49,204 nt of DNA from assembly GCF_001908205.1 (NCBI RefSeq), contig NZ_LGHL01000019.1, positions 1 through 49,204 on the forward strand. Reading direction: 5' to 3'. Origin of the DNA: Bradyrhizobium sp. NAS80.1 (GTDB lineage: Bacteria > Pseudomonadota > Alphaproteobacteria > Rhizobiales > Xanthobacteraceae). Position numbers and translations under genes: made by a program. This document shows, piece after piece, positions 32,934 to 42,105 of this stretch (position 1 is its first letter; every line of letters starts with the position of its first letter). The notes beneath the pieces are model-generated. The model did not search any database and was not told the origin of the DNA. It was given only the letters and a program-made list of their open reading frames with translations.

Positions 32934-33762
32934 TTAGACAGCGCGAGCCGTAGACCCTCGTCGAGGGAGACCTGCGGCTGCCAGCCGGTGGCCATCGCCT
33001 TGGAAACGTCGAGCTCGAGCGAGCCGATCGGGCTGTCATGCGTATCCCGCCGGCCGATCGTGCCGAGCAGGTCTGGCGACATCTCGAAATTGCTTGCAGG
33101 GTCAGGATGGGCGAGCCGGCGCAGGATGAACGACGACAGGTTCTGCACGGCAAGGAAGGCGTGGTGATTGCGGATCGTGGCAAAGGGAAGCGGCAACCCC
33201 ACGTTCACTGCACGCGAGAGCAGTGCGAAATTGCCTTAGCGCCCGCACCGTAGACCAGCGGGGGCCTGATCACCGAGATATTCATGTCGCAGTCGCGCGC
33301 GAGCGTCCTCAAGCCCGCCTCGGCCGCGGCCTTGGACATGCCATAGAGGCCGCGCGGCGTCAGGATATCGTCTTCGCTGAACGGCGGACGGCCCTCGTTG
33401 CTGCGGCCGTGCCCGAGAACGGTGCTGAGAAAGACGAATTGGCGCTCGCCGGCCGCCGCCGCGCAGCGCGCCAGTTGCAGGGTGCCGGCGATGTTGACGT
33501 TGCGATAGAGCTGGACCGCGTGCTCATCGTGCTTGTGATGGACTCGGGCGGCGAAATGGACGACAGCGTCGACACCTTCGAGCGCTGGCTGCCAATCCGT
33601 ATCGGGACCGATCGATTCGATCACGACCTCGTCGTCGATGCCCACCGGGCTGCGGACCGCGCGCCCGACCGACCATCCCTCGCGCGCTAGCGCGGGCGCG
33701 ACATGACGGCCGACGAAGCGGCTCGCTCCCGTCACCGGCACGACCGGTTTGCGCTCGCTCAT
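32921..33762 (-). pseudogene. Frameshifted NAD-dependent epimerase/reductase (WbpV/WreQ-like)
   Basis: The first part (33762-33205) encodes an SDR start (PVTGASRFVGRHVAPAL), the catalytic region (FLSTVLGHGR..., YGMSKAAAE) and then changes frame in PLVYGAGAKAISHCSRVQ before a stop. In the next frame the natural continuation is GNFALLSRAVNVGLPLPFAT, so a single G is missing after GCTAAG near 33233. The C-terminal part (to 32921) also seems to lack about 40 residues between HPDPASNFE and the GRRDTHDSPIGSLELD end. The start codon overlaps the glycosyltransferase stop (ATGA). Relatives reduce the 4-keto-sugar to UDP-QuiNAc. Sequencing error could explain the frameshift but not the gap. Confidence 0.85.
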
Positions 33763-34979
33763 CGTTGTTCCGCCAGGTCCGGGTTGCGCAACAATTCGTC
33801 GATCAGACCGGCATAGGCGCTCATCGCGACGGTCCGGTCGAATCGCGATGCCGCCTTCACCGCGCGCTCTGCCATGGCGGCGGCGTCGGAGCGGGACGCT
33901 GCACGAATCGCCTCGGCGAGCCGATCGGCGCGGCCCGGCGTCACGACCCAGCCGAGTCCGTTCTCCACCACAGTCAACGCGGCCTCAGCCTCCGGCTCGG
34001 AGACCAGCACCACGGGACGGCCGACCGCCAGCAGATTGTAGAACCGGCTCGGCACCGACACCCCCGCGACGTCCTTCCGGTACGGAATGATCCAGAGATT
34101 GGCGGACGCCAGAAACGCCTCGAGCTCGGCATCCTCCACGCGCGCCACGAAGGAGACATTGGACAGGTTCGCGGCCGCCTGCAACTGCTTCAGCCGCTCG
34201 AAGCCGATGCCCCAGCCGGAGAGCAGGAAGTGGATGTCCGCCTCGTCCTTGAGCAGGCGCGCCGCTTCGAACACGATCTCCGGATCATGGGTGAAGCCGA
34301 GATTTCCTGACAGGCCGACGACGAAGCGGGCCGACAGCGTCCGCCGGAACGGATTATCCGATGTCAGGGGACGCGGCGCGGGCACGAGCGTCGCCCAATT
34401 CGGGATGAACCGGATCTTGTTCCGCGTCATCCCCGAATAGCTCAGCAGCGGCCCCTCCGCATCGCGGCCGATGGTGATGACGGCATTGAGCGCGCGAAAC
34501 ATCAGGCTGTTGGCCGCACGCATTGTCCTCGTCACGATCGAACCGGGCTTGAGCAGGCCAGCCATCACCAGCACGTCGGGGAAGAGGTCGTGCATGATCA
34601 GCGCCGAGCGCGCGCCCTTGAGCCTTGCCGCCGCCGCGACCGCGTAAGGCAGCATGAACGGCGCAGTGACCGTGAGTACGACATCACCTCGCCTCAGCTC
34701 CCGCATCAAGGCGAAAAACGTGCGCGCCACGAATAACAGTTCGGACATGCCGCGCCGCACCAGCGCCGCCTTCCCTGGCATCCGGTTCTTGATCGCAACG
34801 ACGCGCGGCCGGCCCGGGCCGGTCTGCGCCGCCGGCAACGCACCGGGCGAACCCGAGAGAACGACGACCTCGTGGCTTTCGGCGAGACGGCAGGCGATCT
34901 CGGCCATGATCGCGGCGGTCGTGCTCGGATCCGGTGGATAATGCTGGCTGGCGACGACGATCTTGCCTTGAGACTGCAT
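33759..34979 (-). CDS. Glycosyltransferase family 4 (WbuB-like)
   Basis: The 406-residue protein has a GT4 N-terminal domain (KIVVASQHYPPDPSTTAAIM, MHDLFPDVLVMAGLL) and a C-terminal GT-B half (GLSGNLGFTHDPEIVFEAARLL, WIIPYRKDVAGVSVPSRFYNLLAVGRP). The pattern is that of fucosaminyl-type transferases such as WbuB. The ATG at 34979 begins 2 bp after the stop of the dehydratase gene, and its stop overlaps the next start by four bases. It probably adds the second sugar of an O-unit on the cytoplasmic side. An open extension of 35 codons upstream overlaps the dehydratase gene and is not family-like. Confidence 0.87.
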   Translation of the reverse strand: MQSQGKIVVASQHYPPDPSTTAAIMAEIACRLAESHEVVVLSGSPGALPAAQTGPGRPRVVAIKNRMPGKAALVRRGMSELLFVARTFFALMRELRRGDVVLTVTAPFMLPYAVAAAARLKGARSALIMHDLFPDVLVMAGLLKPGSIVTRTMRAANSLMFRALNAVITIGRDAEGPLLSYSGMTRNKIRFIPNWATLVPAPRPLTSDNPFRRTLSARFVVGLSGNLGFTHDPEIVFEAARLLKDEADIHFLLSGWGIGFERLKQLQAAANLSNVSFVARVEDAELEAFLASANLWIIPYRKDVAGVSVPSRFYNLLAVGRPVVLVSEPEAEAALTVVENGLGWVVTPGRADRLAEAIRAASRSDAAAMAERAVKAASRFDRTVAMSAYAGLIDELLRNPDLAEQR

Positions 34980-34981
34980 GG

Positions 34982-36949
34982 TCAGGCCGCGGTCGACCCG
35001 AATTCCGGAACCGCATCCTTCAGGATGGTCCTGATGGTGGCACGATCGTCGCGCGCAATCGCCTGCTCCAGCGCCGCGATCCACTTGCGCAGCGTCTGCA
35101 TAGGCGGCTCGTTCGGCTGCGCGGCCATGATGCCGGCAACGCCGATCTCGCGGGTCGGCTCCTCGGATGCGAACAGGATCTCGTGCAGGCGCTCGCCCGG
35201 CCGCATGCCCGTGAACACGACCTCGATGTCGTAGCCGGGCTGAAGGCCCGAGAGGCGGATCATGCGTTCGGCGAGATCGACGATCTTGACCGGCTGGCCC
35301 ATGTTGAGCACGTAGACCGAGACGTCCGAGCGCACCGTTCCGAGCGCGTGCGTTGCCGCCGTAATGACGAGATCGCAGGCCTCGCGGATGGTCATGAAGT
35401 AGCGCACCATGTCGGGATGCGTCACCGTCACGGGACCACCGGCCTCGATCTGGGCCTTGAACTTCGGCACCACAGAGCCGTTCGACGCCAGCACATTGCC
35501 GAACCGGACAGAGATCAGCCGCATCGGCGGCTTGGCGCCGCCGCTCCCTGCCGCAAGATCATGGTCGAGGGCCTGGCAGTACATCTCGGCGAAGCGCTTG
35601 GTCAGGCCGAGCATCGACACCGGCTCGATCGCCTTGTCGGTCGAGATCATCACCATTGCCTCGGCGCCGGCAGCGAGCGCTGCGTCGGCAACGTTGATCG
35701 AGCCGAAGATGTTGGTCTTGACGCCCTCGCTCCAGTCGCGCTCGAGGATCGGCACGTGCTTGAGCGCGGCGGCATGGAACACGATGTCCGGCTTGAACTC
35801 GGCCATCAGACGCGTAATGCGCTCGCGGTCGCGGATGTCTGCGATCCGCCCCTCGATCGCAGCGGCCGAGCCGTGCGCGGCGAGCGCTTCCGTGACGGCA
35901 TAGAGCGCCGGCTCGGAATTCTCCACGATCAGGAGGCGCGCGGCACCGAAGGCGACGACGCGCTCGCAGATCTCCGAACCGATCGAGCCGCCGCCGCCGG
36001 TGACGATCACCGCCTTGCCCCTGATCAGGGCTTCGAGGCGTACATAGTCGATCTTCTCGCTCGGCCGCAGCAACAGGTCCTCGACCGCGACGGCCGTGAG
36101 CCGCGGCGTATCGCCACTCTCGAGCGAAGGCATGCGGTTGACGATCACGCCGAGCTTGCGCGCCCGCATCAGGATCGATTCCGGATGCGCTTCCGGCTCG
36201 AACGCCGACGGCGTCATGATGAGGCGCCCGATCGGCTTGTTGCGCTTGGCGAAGTCGGCGATGACGTCTTCGACATCGTCGATGCCGCCCAGCACCGGCA
36301 CGTTGCGGATGAATTGCCCGAGATCGGCGCCCGACGGCGACAGCACGCCGGCCGGCCAGATGCGCTTGATCGCCCCGCTTTCGATGCCGCGCAACAGCAC
36401 CTCGGCATCCGCGGCCCGGCCGATCAGCAGCGTCGGCGCGGCGTCCTCGTGCCTCGCGTGACGTCGGACCCGCGTATAGCGGAAATAGCGGTAGGCGAAG
36501 CGCCCCGCACTGAGGAAGGTGATCTCGAAGAACCAGTAGAGGACGATGGTCACCTTGCCGAGAAAGAAGGCGCCGCGGACGTTGGGAGCGACGAAGACGT
36601 AGTCGAGCACGAGGAGGGCAACTGTCAGCACCGTCGCGACGCGGATGATGTTCAACGCATCAGGAAGCGAGATGAAGCGCCATTTCGTCGTGGTCAGGTT
36701 GAAGATGAAGAAAACGACCACGCTGAAGGCGAGGAAGTAAGGCAGGATCTGGAACAGGAGCGGCAGGCGATCGAAGAAGCCTTGGCCGCCCTCGAAGCGC
36801 AGATAGAAGGCGGCGAACAGCGCCGCCGTGGTTGCCAGCAAGTCGTGGAGCGCGATCAGGAAATTGCGCATAGTGAGATGCGAGAGACGCGTCATCCGCC
36901 GACCGATGAAAATCCCGTTAGATGCAACCTGACCGCGCTGATAGCCCAT
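34982..36949 (-). CDS. Nucleoside-diphosphate-sugar 4,6-dehydratase, membrane-bound (WbpM/FlaA1 family)
   Basis: The 655-residue protein starts with four membrane segments (about residues 30-165) followed by a first Rossmann-like part (PTLLIGRAADAEVLLR) and the SDR catalytic domain (VTGGGGSIGSEICERV). The catalytic stretch ISTDKAIEPVSMLGLTKRFAE has Met in place of Tyr before xxxLys, the known WbpM-type variant. Such enzymes turn UDP-GlcNAc into UDP-2-acetamido-2,6-dideoxy-4-keto-hexose. A reductase would normally follow; here it is the frameshifted gene two places downstream. The start at 36949 is followed by another possible ATG at 36895. Tandem 15-bp repeats lie before the start. Confidence 0.9.
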   Translation of the reverse strand: MGYQRGQVASNGIFIGRRMTRLSHLTMRNFLIALHDLLATTAALFAAFYLRFEGGQGFFDRLPLLFQILPYFLAFSVVVFFIFNLTTTKWRFISLPDALNIIRVATVLTVALLVLDYVFVAPNVRGAFFLGKVTIVLYWFFEITFLSAGRFAYRYFRYTRVRRHARHEDAAPTLLIGRAADAEVLLRGIESGAIKRIWPAGVLSPSGADLGQFIRNVPVLGGIDDVEDVIADFAKRNKPIGRLIMTPSAFEPEAHPESILMRARKLGVIVNRMPSLESGDTPRLTAVAVEDLLLRPSEKIDYVRLEALIRGKAVIVTGGGGSIGSEICERVVAFGAARLLIVENSEPALYAVTEALAAHGSAAAIEGRIADIRDRERITRLMAEFKPDIVFHAAALKHVPILERDWSEGVKTNIFGSINVADAALAAGAEAMVMISTDKAIEPVSMLGLTKRFAEMYCQALDHDLAAGSGGAKPPMRLISVRFGNVLASNGSVVPKFKAQIEAGGPVTVTHPDMVRYFMTIREACDLVITAATHALGTVRSDVSVYVLNMGQPVKIVDLAERMIRLSGLQPGYDIEVVFTGMRPGERLHEILFASEEPTREIGVAGIMAAQPNEPPMQTLRKWIAALEQAIARDDRATIRTILKDAVPEFGSTAA

Positions 36950-36956
36950 CTCGGCG

Positions 36957-37024
36957 AGACTTGCCAGCATAAGACTTGCAGAACAAGCCTTGCAGCACAA
37001 GACTTGCCAGAACAGACTTGGAAG
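36957..37024. repeat. Tandem 14-15-bp repeats upstream of the 4,6-dehydratase gene
   Basis: Four copies of the unit AGACTTGCCAGAACA (15, 14, 14 and 15 bp) start at 36957, 36972, 36986 and 37000, followed by a partial fifth at 37015. They fill most of the 87 bp between the ligase stop and the dehydratase start. Confidence 0.75.
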
Positions 37025-37036
37025 CCGCGCGGCCGT

Positions 37037-38323
37037 TCAGGAACCGGCTTCCACCACCTTCGGTTTGGCCTGCCGCTCGCGGACCACCATGCCACCTGCT
37101 ACGCCAACGCCGATGACGTACATCCAGCCCTCGTGGAAGTCGAACAGATGGGAGTTGAACAACGAGGTGAAGATGTTCTGCACCACGACCAGAAGCCCGA
37201 TCCAGTTGGCCAGCCCGTCGCCGCGAAACAAAAGCAGATGGACGAGCCACATCGCATAGAGAATGACGACACCGACGATGCCCCATTGGACCGCGACGTT
37301 CAGCGTTTGGTTATGCGGATTGCCGATCACCTCGGCGGAGGCCTGATAGCCGCTGCCGGTCTTGACCTGCTCGAACAATCCGCGCGTCGAGCCCGTGCCG
37401 TGTCCCTTGACCGGGGCCTCCGCGAAGAAACCGAGAGATTTCCGCCAGAATTCGAGACGCAGCCCGAGTGAGGTCGGCTCGCCCCTCTCCTTGTAGCCCG
37501 TGTAATCACTCATGAAGGTGTCGGCGGTCTTGCGCAATTGCGGCGAGGTCTGCCAAGCGAGAACCGCGCCGACGACCAGAGCAGCGGCAATGATCGCGAT
37601 GTTGCGCCACCTGAGGTGAAGCAGCGCGAACACGCCGAACATGATCGGAACCGTGACGAGCGCGGTGCGCGACACCACCACGAAGGCCATGTTGACGAAG
37701 AAGCTGAGCGCAACAGCCGTAAGCAGCCCGGCGAGCCAATAGCGCTTCTCACGCAGCAGCTTCAACACGGGATATGCGAGCGCAACTGCACATAGCGTGA
37801 ATTCCTGGCTCTGGTCGATGTAGTTCTTGACGAAGATGCCGCGCTCTTGGGGATCATAGGGCTTCAGCGACAGGCCGGGATTGAAGGCGACCAGCCATGA
37901 CATCACCGACAGCAGCGCGCAGGACACCAGGAAGGCGATGAAGATCCAGTGACCGCGCCGCGAGCGCTCGAAGTGATAGAGCAGGACAGGCAACACGAGC
38001 AGCTTGACGGTCGGATTGACCGCATAAAAGCGCGCGCCCCAGGCTGCGTCCGACCACAGCGTGCCCACCAACGCGAGCAGGAACAGCGCAAGCGGAGCGG
38101 CAGCGATCGGACGCCTAAGCGATTGCAGGAATGCCTTCAAATCGAGGAACGGCACCATGCAGATCAGGAACATGGCATTGAAGATCGCCGTGAGCGAGGT
38201 CGACCAGGGCAGCGAGGCCACCGTCAGGATAGCGAACAGGTCGGCCGTCTCGCTCCACGCCGCCGGGCTGCGCAAGCGCCGCCCCAGCATCTGGAAGGTC
38301 GTCTCCCGCACAAGCGCCGTCAC
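37037..38323 (-). CDS. waaL: O-antigen ligase family protein (WaaL-like)
   Basis: The 428-residue protein has about eleven membrane segments and a periplasmic loop with the Wzy/WaaL signature ([11 protein letters not shown]..., [17 protein letters not shown]) that holds the conserved His. WaaL joins undecaprenyl-linked O-chains to lipid A-core at the periplasmic face. An O-antigen polymerase (Wzy) has the same fold, so that remains the alternative. It starts with GTG, which overlaps the hldE stop by four bases (GTGA). Confidence 0.8.
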   Translation of the reverse strand: MTALVRETTFQMLGRRLRSPAAWSETADLFAILTVASLPWSTSLTAIFNAMFLICMVPFLDLKAFLQSLRRPIAAAPLALFLLALVGTLWSDAAWGARFYAVNPTVKLLVLPVLLYHFERSRRGHWIFIAFLVSCALLSVMSWLVAFNPGLSLKPYDPQERGIFVKNYIDQSQEFTLCAVALAYPVLKLLREKRYWLAGLLTAVALSFFVNMAFVVVSRTALVTVPIMFGVFALLHLRWRNIAIIAAALVVGAVLAWQTSPQLRKTADTFMSDYTGYKERGEPTSLGLRLEFWRKSLGFFAEAPVKGHGTGSTRGLFEQVKTGSGYQASAEVIGNPHNQTLNVAVQWGIVGVVILYAMWLVHLLLFRGDGLANWIGLLVVVQNIFTSLFNSHLFDFHEGWMYVIGVGVAGGMVVRERQAKPKVVEAGS

Positions 38324-39804
38324 TTGGCCCCTCCCCGCGCGCGATGGACCAGCGCCGTCGTGCTGAAGCCCTGGAGGATGTCGACCAGCACCACCGTTCC
38401 GCCCGCGGCCTCGACGACCTCGTAGCCGACGACCTGCTCGCGGGTGTAGTCGCCGCCCTTGATCAGCACGCTCGGCTTGATCCGGGTAATCAGATCGATC
38501 GGCGTATCCTCCTCGAAGATGGCGACGAGATCGACGGCTTCGAGCGCCGCCAGCACCTCAGCCCGCGCGCGCTCGTCCTGGACGGGGCGATCGGCGCCCT
38601 TCAGCCGCCGCACCGAGGCGTCGCTGTTGAGGCCCACGATCAGGCGGTCGCAGGCGGCGCGCGCCGCGGTCAGCACCTTGACGTGGCCGGGATGCAGGAT
38701 GTCGAAGCAGCCATTGGTGAAGCCGACGCGCTGACCCTGCCTCTTCCATTCGGCGAGCTGCGCATCGAGCGCGCCCGGTTCGAGCACGATCTTCTCCTCG
38801 GCCGCGAGATAGGCATGCGGCAGGATCTTTCGCCGCAGCTCGGCCGCGCTCACGCTGGCGGTACCCTGCTTGCCGACGGCGACGGCGGCGGCGGCATTTG
38901 CCATGCGCAGCGCCGTGTCCCAGTCCGCGCCTGCGGCGAGCGACACCGCGAGCGCCGCAGCGACGGTGTCACCGGCACCGGAGACGTCGCGCACCTTTAC
39001 AGGGAAAGCCGGCACATGGACGGCCTCGCCATTGCGCGGCACCAGCGTCATGCCGTGCTCGCCCTGCGTGACCAGGATCGCCTCGCAATCGGCGAGCCGC
39101 ATCACATCCTCGCTGGCATCGACGATGCTCTGCGTGGTGTCGGCGCGGCTTCGCGTGGCCTCCGAAAACTCCTTGCGATTGGGCGTGAGCAGCGTCGCGC
39201 CGCGATAGATCGCCCAGTTCAGGCTCTTGGGATCGACGATCACGGGCTTACCGAGCTTTCGCGCGGCATCGATCGTGTGCCGGATCACGCGCGCGGTCAG
39301 CACGCCCTTGGCGTAGTCCGATAGCAGCACGATGTCGGCGCGCGCGATCTGAGGCAGGATCGCCTCGATCAACCTGGTTTCGACGGCGTCGGAGGCTGGC
39401 AGCGCCTGCTCCCAATCGGCGCGCAGCATATGCGTGGAGAAATGCTCGGAGACGAAGCGCACTTTCCGTGTGGTCGGCCGTGACGGATCGCAGACCGGCA
39501 TGCTTTCGATTCCGGCCTGCTCTTCGAGCGCGGCCTTGAGCCGTGCACCGGCGTCATCCTCGCCGACGAGGCCGACGAAGATGCAGCGCGCGCCGAGGGA
39601 GGCGACATTGCGCGCGACGTTGCCGGCGCCGCCGATATGGATTTCACTGCGCTGCGCGGCGATGACAGGCGCCGGCGCTTCCGGCGATATCCGCGACACC
39701 TCGCCGTAGACGAACTCGTCCAGCATGATATCGCCGATGCAGAGCACCGTGCGGCGCGCGATGTCTTGCGCGAGGGCATCGAAGTCGAGGATGGGCGTGG
39801 GCAT
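38320..39804 (-). CDS. hldE: Bifunctional heptose-7-phosphate kinase / heptose-1-phosphate adenylyltransferase
   Basis: The 494-residue enzyme has a ribokinase-fold kinase domain (about 1-330: [29 protein letters not shown] with the catalytic Asp) and a nucleotidyltransferase domain (about 350-494: [18 protein letters not shown] with the HxGH motif, [14 protein letters not shown]). It makes ADP-D-glycero-beta-D-manno-heptose. The ATG at 39804 gives [17 protein letters not shown]; an open extension far upstream overlaps hldD and is spurious. It lies 11 bp after hldD and overlaps waaL, so the three genes form one operon. Confidence 0.95.
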   Translation of the reverse strand: MPTPILDFDALAQDIARRTVLCIGDIMLDEFVYGEVSRISPEAPAPVIAAQRSEIHIGGAGNVARNVASLGARCIFVGLVGEDDAGARLKAALEEQAGIESMPVCDPSRPTTRKVRFVSEHFSTHMLRADWEQALPASDAVETRLIEAILPQIARADIVLLSDYAKGVLTARVIRHTIDAARKLGKPVIVDPKSLNWAIYRGATLLTPNRKEFSEATRSRADTTQSIVDASEDVMRLADCEAILVTQGEHGMTLVPRNGEAVHVPAFPVKVRDVSGAGDTVAAALAVSLAAGADWDTALRMANAAAAVAVGKQGTASVSAAELRRKILPHAYLAAEEKIVLEPGALDAQLAEWKRQGQRVGFTNGCFDILHPGHVKVLTAARAACDRLIVGLNSDASVRRLKGADRPVQDERARAEVLAALEAVDLVAIFEEDTPIDLITRIKPSVLIKGGDYTREQVVGYEVVEAAGGTVVLVDILQGFSTTALVHRARGGAK

Positions 39805-39815
39805 TGTGATGAGCC

Positions 39816-40796
39816 TCAGCGGAAGCGATCGGGCCGGTCGAGATAGTCCCCGACATAGACCCTCACCGCGTCTTCGAGCGTCGTGAAGCCACCGTTGTAG
39901 CCGGCACGGCAGAGGCGATCGACCTCGCTCTGGGTGAAGTACTGGTAGGCGCCGCGGATCGCCTCGGGCATGTCGATATATTCGATGTTCGGCCTGGCGC
40001 CGAGCGCCGCATAGGCCGCAAGCATCAGATCCTTGAAGCTGCGCGCCTTGCCGGTGCCGACATTGAAGAGCCCGGATACGGAGGGCGTTGCGAGCAGCCA
40101 CATCACGACGCGCACGACGTCGTCGATGTAGATGAAATCGCGGCGCTGGTCGCCGTCGGCGATGCCCTCGCGGTGCGACTTGAATAGCTGCACGACGCGG
40201 CCCGCCTTGACGTCGTCGAAGCGGCGCGCCAGCACGCTCATCATCGAGCCCTTGTGGTACTCGTTGGGGCCGAACACGTTGAAGAATTTTAGCCCGGCCC
40301 ATTGCGGCGGCAACTGATCGCCGTTCGCGACGCGCTCGGCGACGGCAAGATCGAACAGGTGCTTGCTCCAGCCGTAGAGATTCATCGGCCGCAGTTTCTT
40401 CAGCGCCGGCAGCGAGGCGTCGTCGTCAAAACCTTCCGCGCCGTCGCCGTAGGTCGCGGCCGACGAAGCGTAGATGAACTGGACTGCATTTGCCGTACAC
40501 CAGTCGAGCAGACGCATGGACAGGCGGAAATTGGTTTCGATCACGAGATCGCCGTCGGTCGCGGTGGTCTCGGAAATCGCCCCGAGATGGATCACGGCAT
40601 CGAGCTTACGGCCCTTCAGCCAGTCGAGCAGCTCGGCCGGCGGGACGATATCCACAAGTTGGCGCTTGGCGAGGTTCCGCCATTTACCGTCGTCGCCGAG
40701 GAGATCGCAGATGACGACGTCGCTGCGGCCGGCGTCATTCAACGCCGCAACGATATTCGATCCGATAAAACCGGCCCCGCCGGTCACCAGCAACAT
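39816..40796 (-). CDS. hldD: ADP-glyceromanno-heptose 6-epimerase
   Basis: The 326-residue SDR enzyme has [15 protein letters not shown] at the N-terminus, the [15 protein letters not shown] segment, SSAATYGDG and the YGWSKHLFD Tyr-Lys pair, all typical of HldD (RfaD). It turns ADP-D,D-heptose into ADP-L,D-heptose for the LPS inner core. It is the first gene of the hldD-hldE-waaL run and divergent from waaF. The 160-bp region between them carries a dispersed repeat. Confidence 0.94.
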   Translation of the reverse strand: MLLVTGGAGFIGSNIVAALNDAGRSDVVICDLLGDDGKWRNLAKRQLVDIVPPAELLDWLKGRKLDAVIHLGAISETTATDGDLVIETNFRLSMRLLDWCTANAVQFIYASSAATYGDGAEGFDDDASLPALKKLRPMNLYGWSKHLFDLAVAERVANGDQLPPQWAGLKFFNVFGPNEYHKGSMMSVLARRFDDVKAGRVVQLFKSHREGIADGDQRRDFIYIDDVVRVVMWLLATPSVSGLFNVGTGKARSFKDLMLAAYAALGARPNIEYIDMPEAIRGAYQYFTQSEVDRLCRAGYNGGFTTLEDAVRVYVGDYLDRPDRFR

Positions 40797-40835
40797 TCCA
40801 GCTTCCCCGCCTGATTTCTTAAGGCCCTGTCCTGC

Positions 40836-40879
40836 CCTAGCGCATGATCCGTCAAAGTGTAAGCGGTTTTGGGATCAGG
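40836..40879. repeat. Dispersed 'GCATGATCCG...AAGCGGTTTT' repeat fragment
   Basis: The string TAGCGCATGATCCGTCAAAG, followed by TGTAAGCGGTTTTGGGATCA, resembles a short dispersed element that I recall from many rhizobial genomes. Its ends GATCC and GGATC are complementary. It lies in the hldD/waaF divergent promoter region. No second copy is present in this window. Confidence 0.45.
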
Positions 40880-40956
40880 CCTCGAGCGGCTTTACCTGCC
40901 GGCCCGGAGCGGCTAACCGAACCGCCATATTTGCGCACCCTTGGTCCTATTAACGA

Positions 40957-42021
40957 ATGAACAAAGATTCGCAGCTTAGCGGAGATGCAGATCGGAGCGA
41001 CACCCGTCCGATCCTGATCATTCCCTACATGTGGATCGGCGATTTCGTCCGGAATCACACCGTCGTCCGGGTCCTGAAGGAGCGCTGGCCGAATCGGCCG
41101 GTCGACCTCCTGACCACATCGCTGTGCGCCCCCCTGGTCGACTACATGCCCGGCGTGCGCCAGGGGATCGTCTGGGACCTGCCGCGCAGCCGGCTCGCAG
41201 TTAGCCGCCAGTTCGGCCTGGCGAAGCTCCTGCGCGAGCGGAACTACGGCACTGCCCTGGTGCTGCCCCGGACCTGGAAAGCGGCCATCGCGCCCGCGCT
41301 GGCCGGCATCCCCGAACGGGTCGGCTTCGTCGGCGAGTTCCGGTTCGGCCTGATCAACCGCTGGCGCTGGGGTGAGAAGCGGCTGCCCCGCTTCATCGAC
41401 AAGAATGCCGCCCTCGCCCAGCCCGACGGCGCGCCCCTGCCCCCGGAATGGCCGGTGCCGCAATTGCGGGTCCCGGCCGAGGAGATCGCCCGCTGGCGGC
41501 AGGCCAACGGCCTGAGCGCCCGGGCTGCCGTGGCGCTGGCCCCCGGCTCGGTCGGCGTCTCCAAGCGCTGGACCTACTATCCGGAGGCTGCCCGGCTGCT
41601 GGTCGAGCGCGGGCTCGAGGTCTGGGTGGTCGGAGGCCCCGCGGAAAAGGGGCTGGCAAAGGAGATCGTCGCGGCGGGTGGCCCGGGGGTCCGCGACCTC
41701 ACCGGCAACGATTTGCGCAACGGCGTACTGGCCATGGCTGCGGCCGGCGTCGCCATTTCCAACGATTCGGGGCTGATGCACATCGCGGCCGCCCTAGGGA
41801 CGCCCACCATGGGCATCTTCGGCCCGACCAGCCCCTACCTCTGGGCCCCCCTCAACGGGCTTGCCGCAACCGTCGTCCAGGACAAGAGCGTGCTGTCCTG
41901 CCAGCCCTGTCAGAGCACGATCTGCCGGATGAACGACCACCGCTGCATGCGCGACATCGCGGCCTCCGAGGTGGTGGCGATCGCGCAGCGGGTGCTTGGC
42001 GCGAGTTCATTACCCCCCTGA
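40957..42021 (+). CDS. waaF: ADP-heptose:LPS heptosyltransferase II
   Basis: The 354-residue family-9 glycosyltransferase has the start ILIIPYMWIGDFVRNHTVVR, the LALAPGSVGVSKRWTYYPEAARLL nucleotide-sugar region (split here into its two parts) and the SNDSGLMHIAAALGTPTMGIFGPTSP tail motif, also shown in part. It adds L,D-heptose to the growing inner core. It is divergent from hldD and hldE, which make its donor. The length is normal for WaaF. A distinction from WaaC-type enzymes rests on the conserved DSGLMH region and is not absolute. Confidence 0.9.
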   Translation: MNKDSQLSGDADRSDTRPILIIPYMWIGDFVRNHTVVRVLKERWPNRPVDLLTTSLCAPLVDYMPGVRQGIVWDLPRSRLAVSRQFGLAKLLRERNYGTALVLPRTWKAAIAPALAGIPERVGFVGEFRFGLINRWRWGEKRLPRFIDKNAALAQPDGAPLPPEWPVPQLRVPAEEIARWRQANGLSARAAVALAPGSVGVSKRWTYYPEAARLLVERGLEVWVVGGPAEKGLAKEIVAAGGPGVRDLTGNDLRNGVLAMAAAGVAISNDSGLMHIAAALGTPTMGIFGPTSPYLWAPLNGLAATVVQDKSVLSCQPCQSTICRMNDHRCMRDIAASEVVAIAQRVLGASSLPP

Positions 42022-42105
42022 GCCTCCCTGGTCCGGCCCGCTTCACTCTCGGAATGCGACTGCCATGCCAACCTTTCGCCCGCGACGGGACGAATGGGAC
42101 GACTT

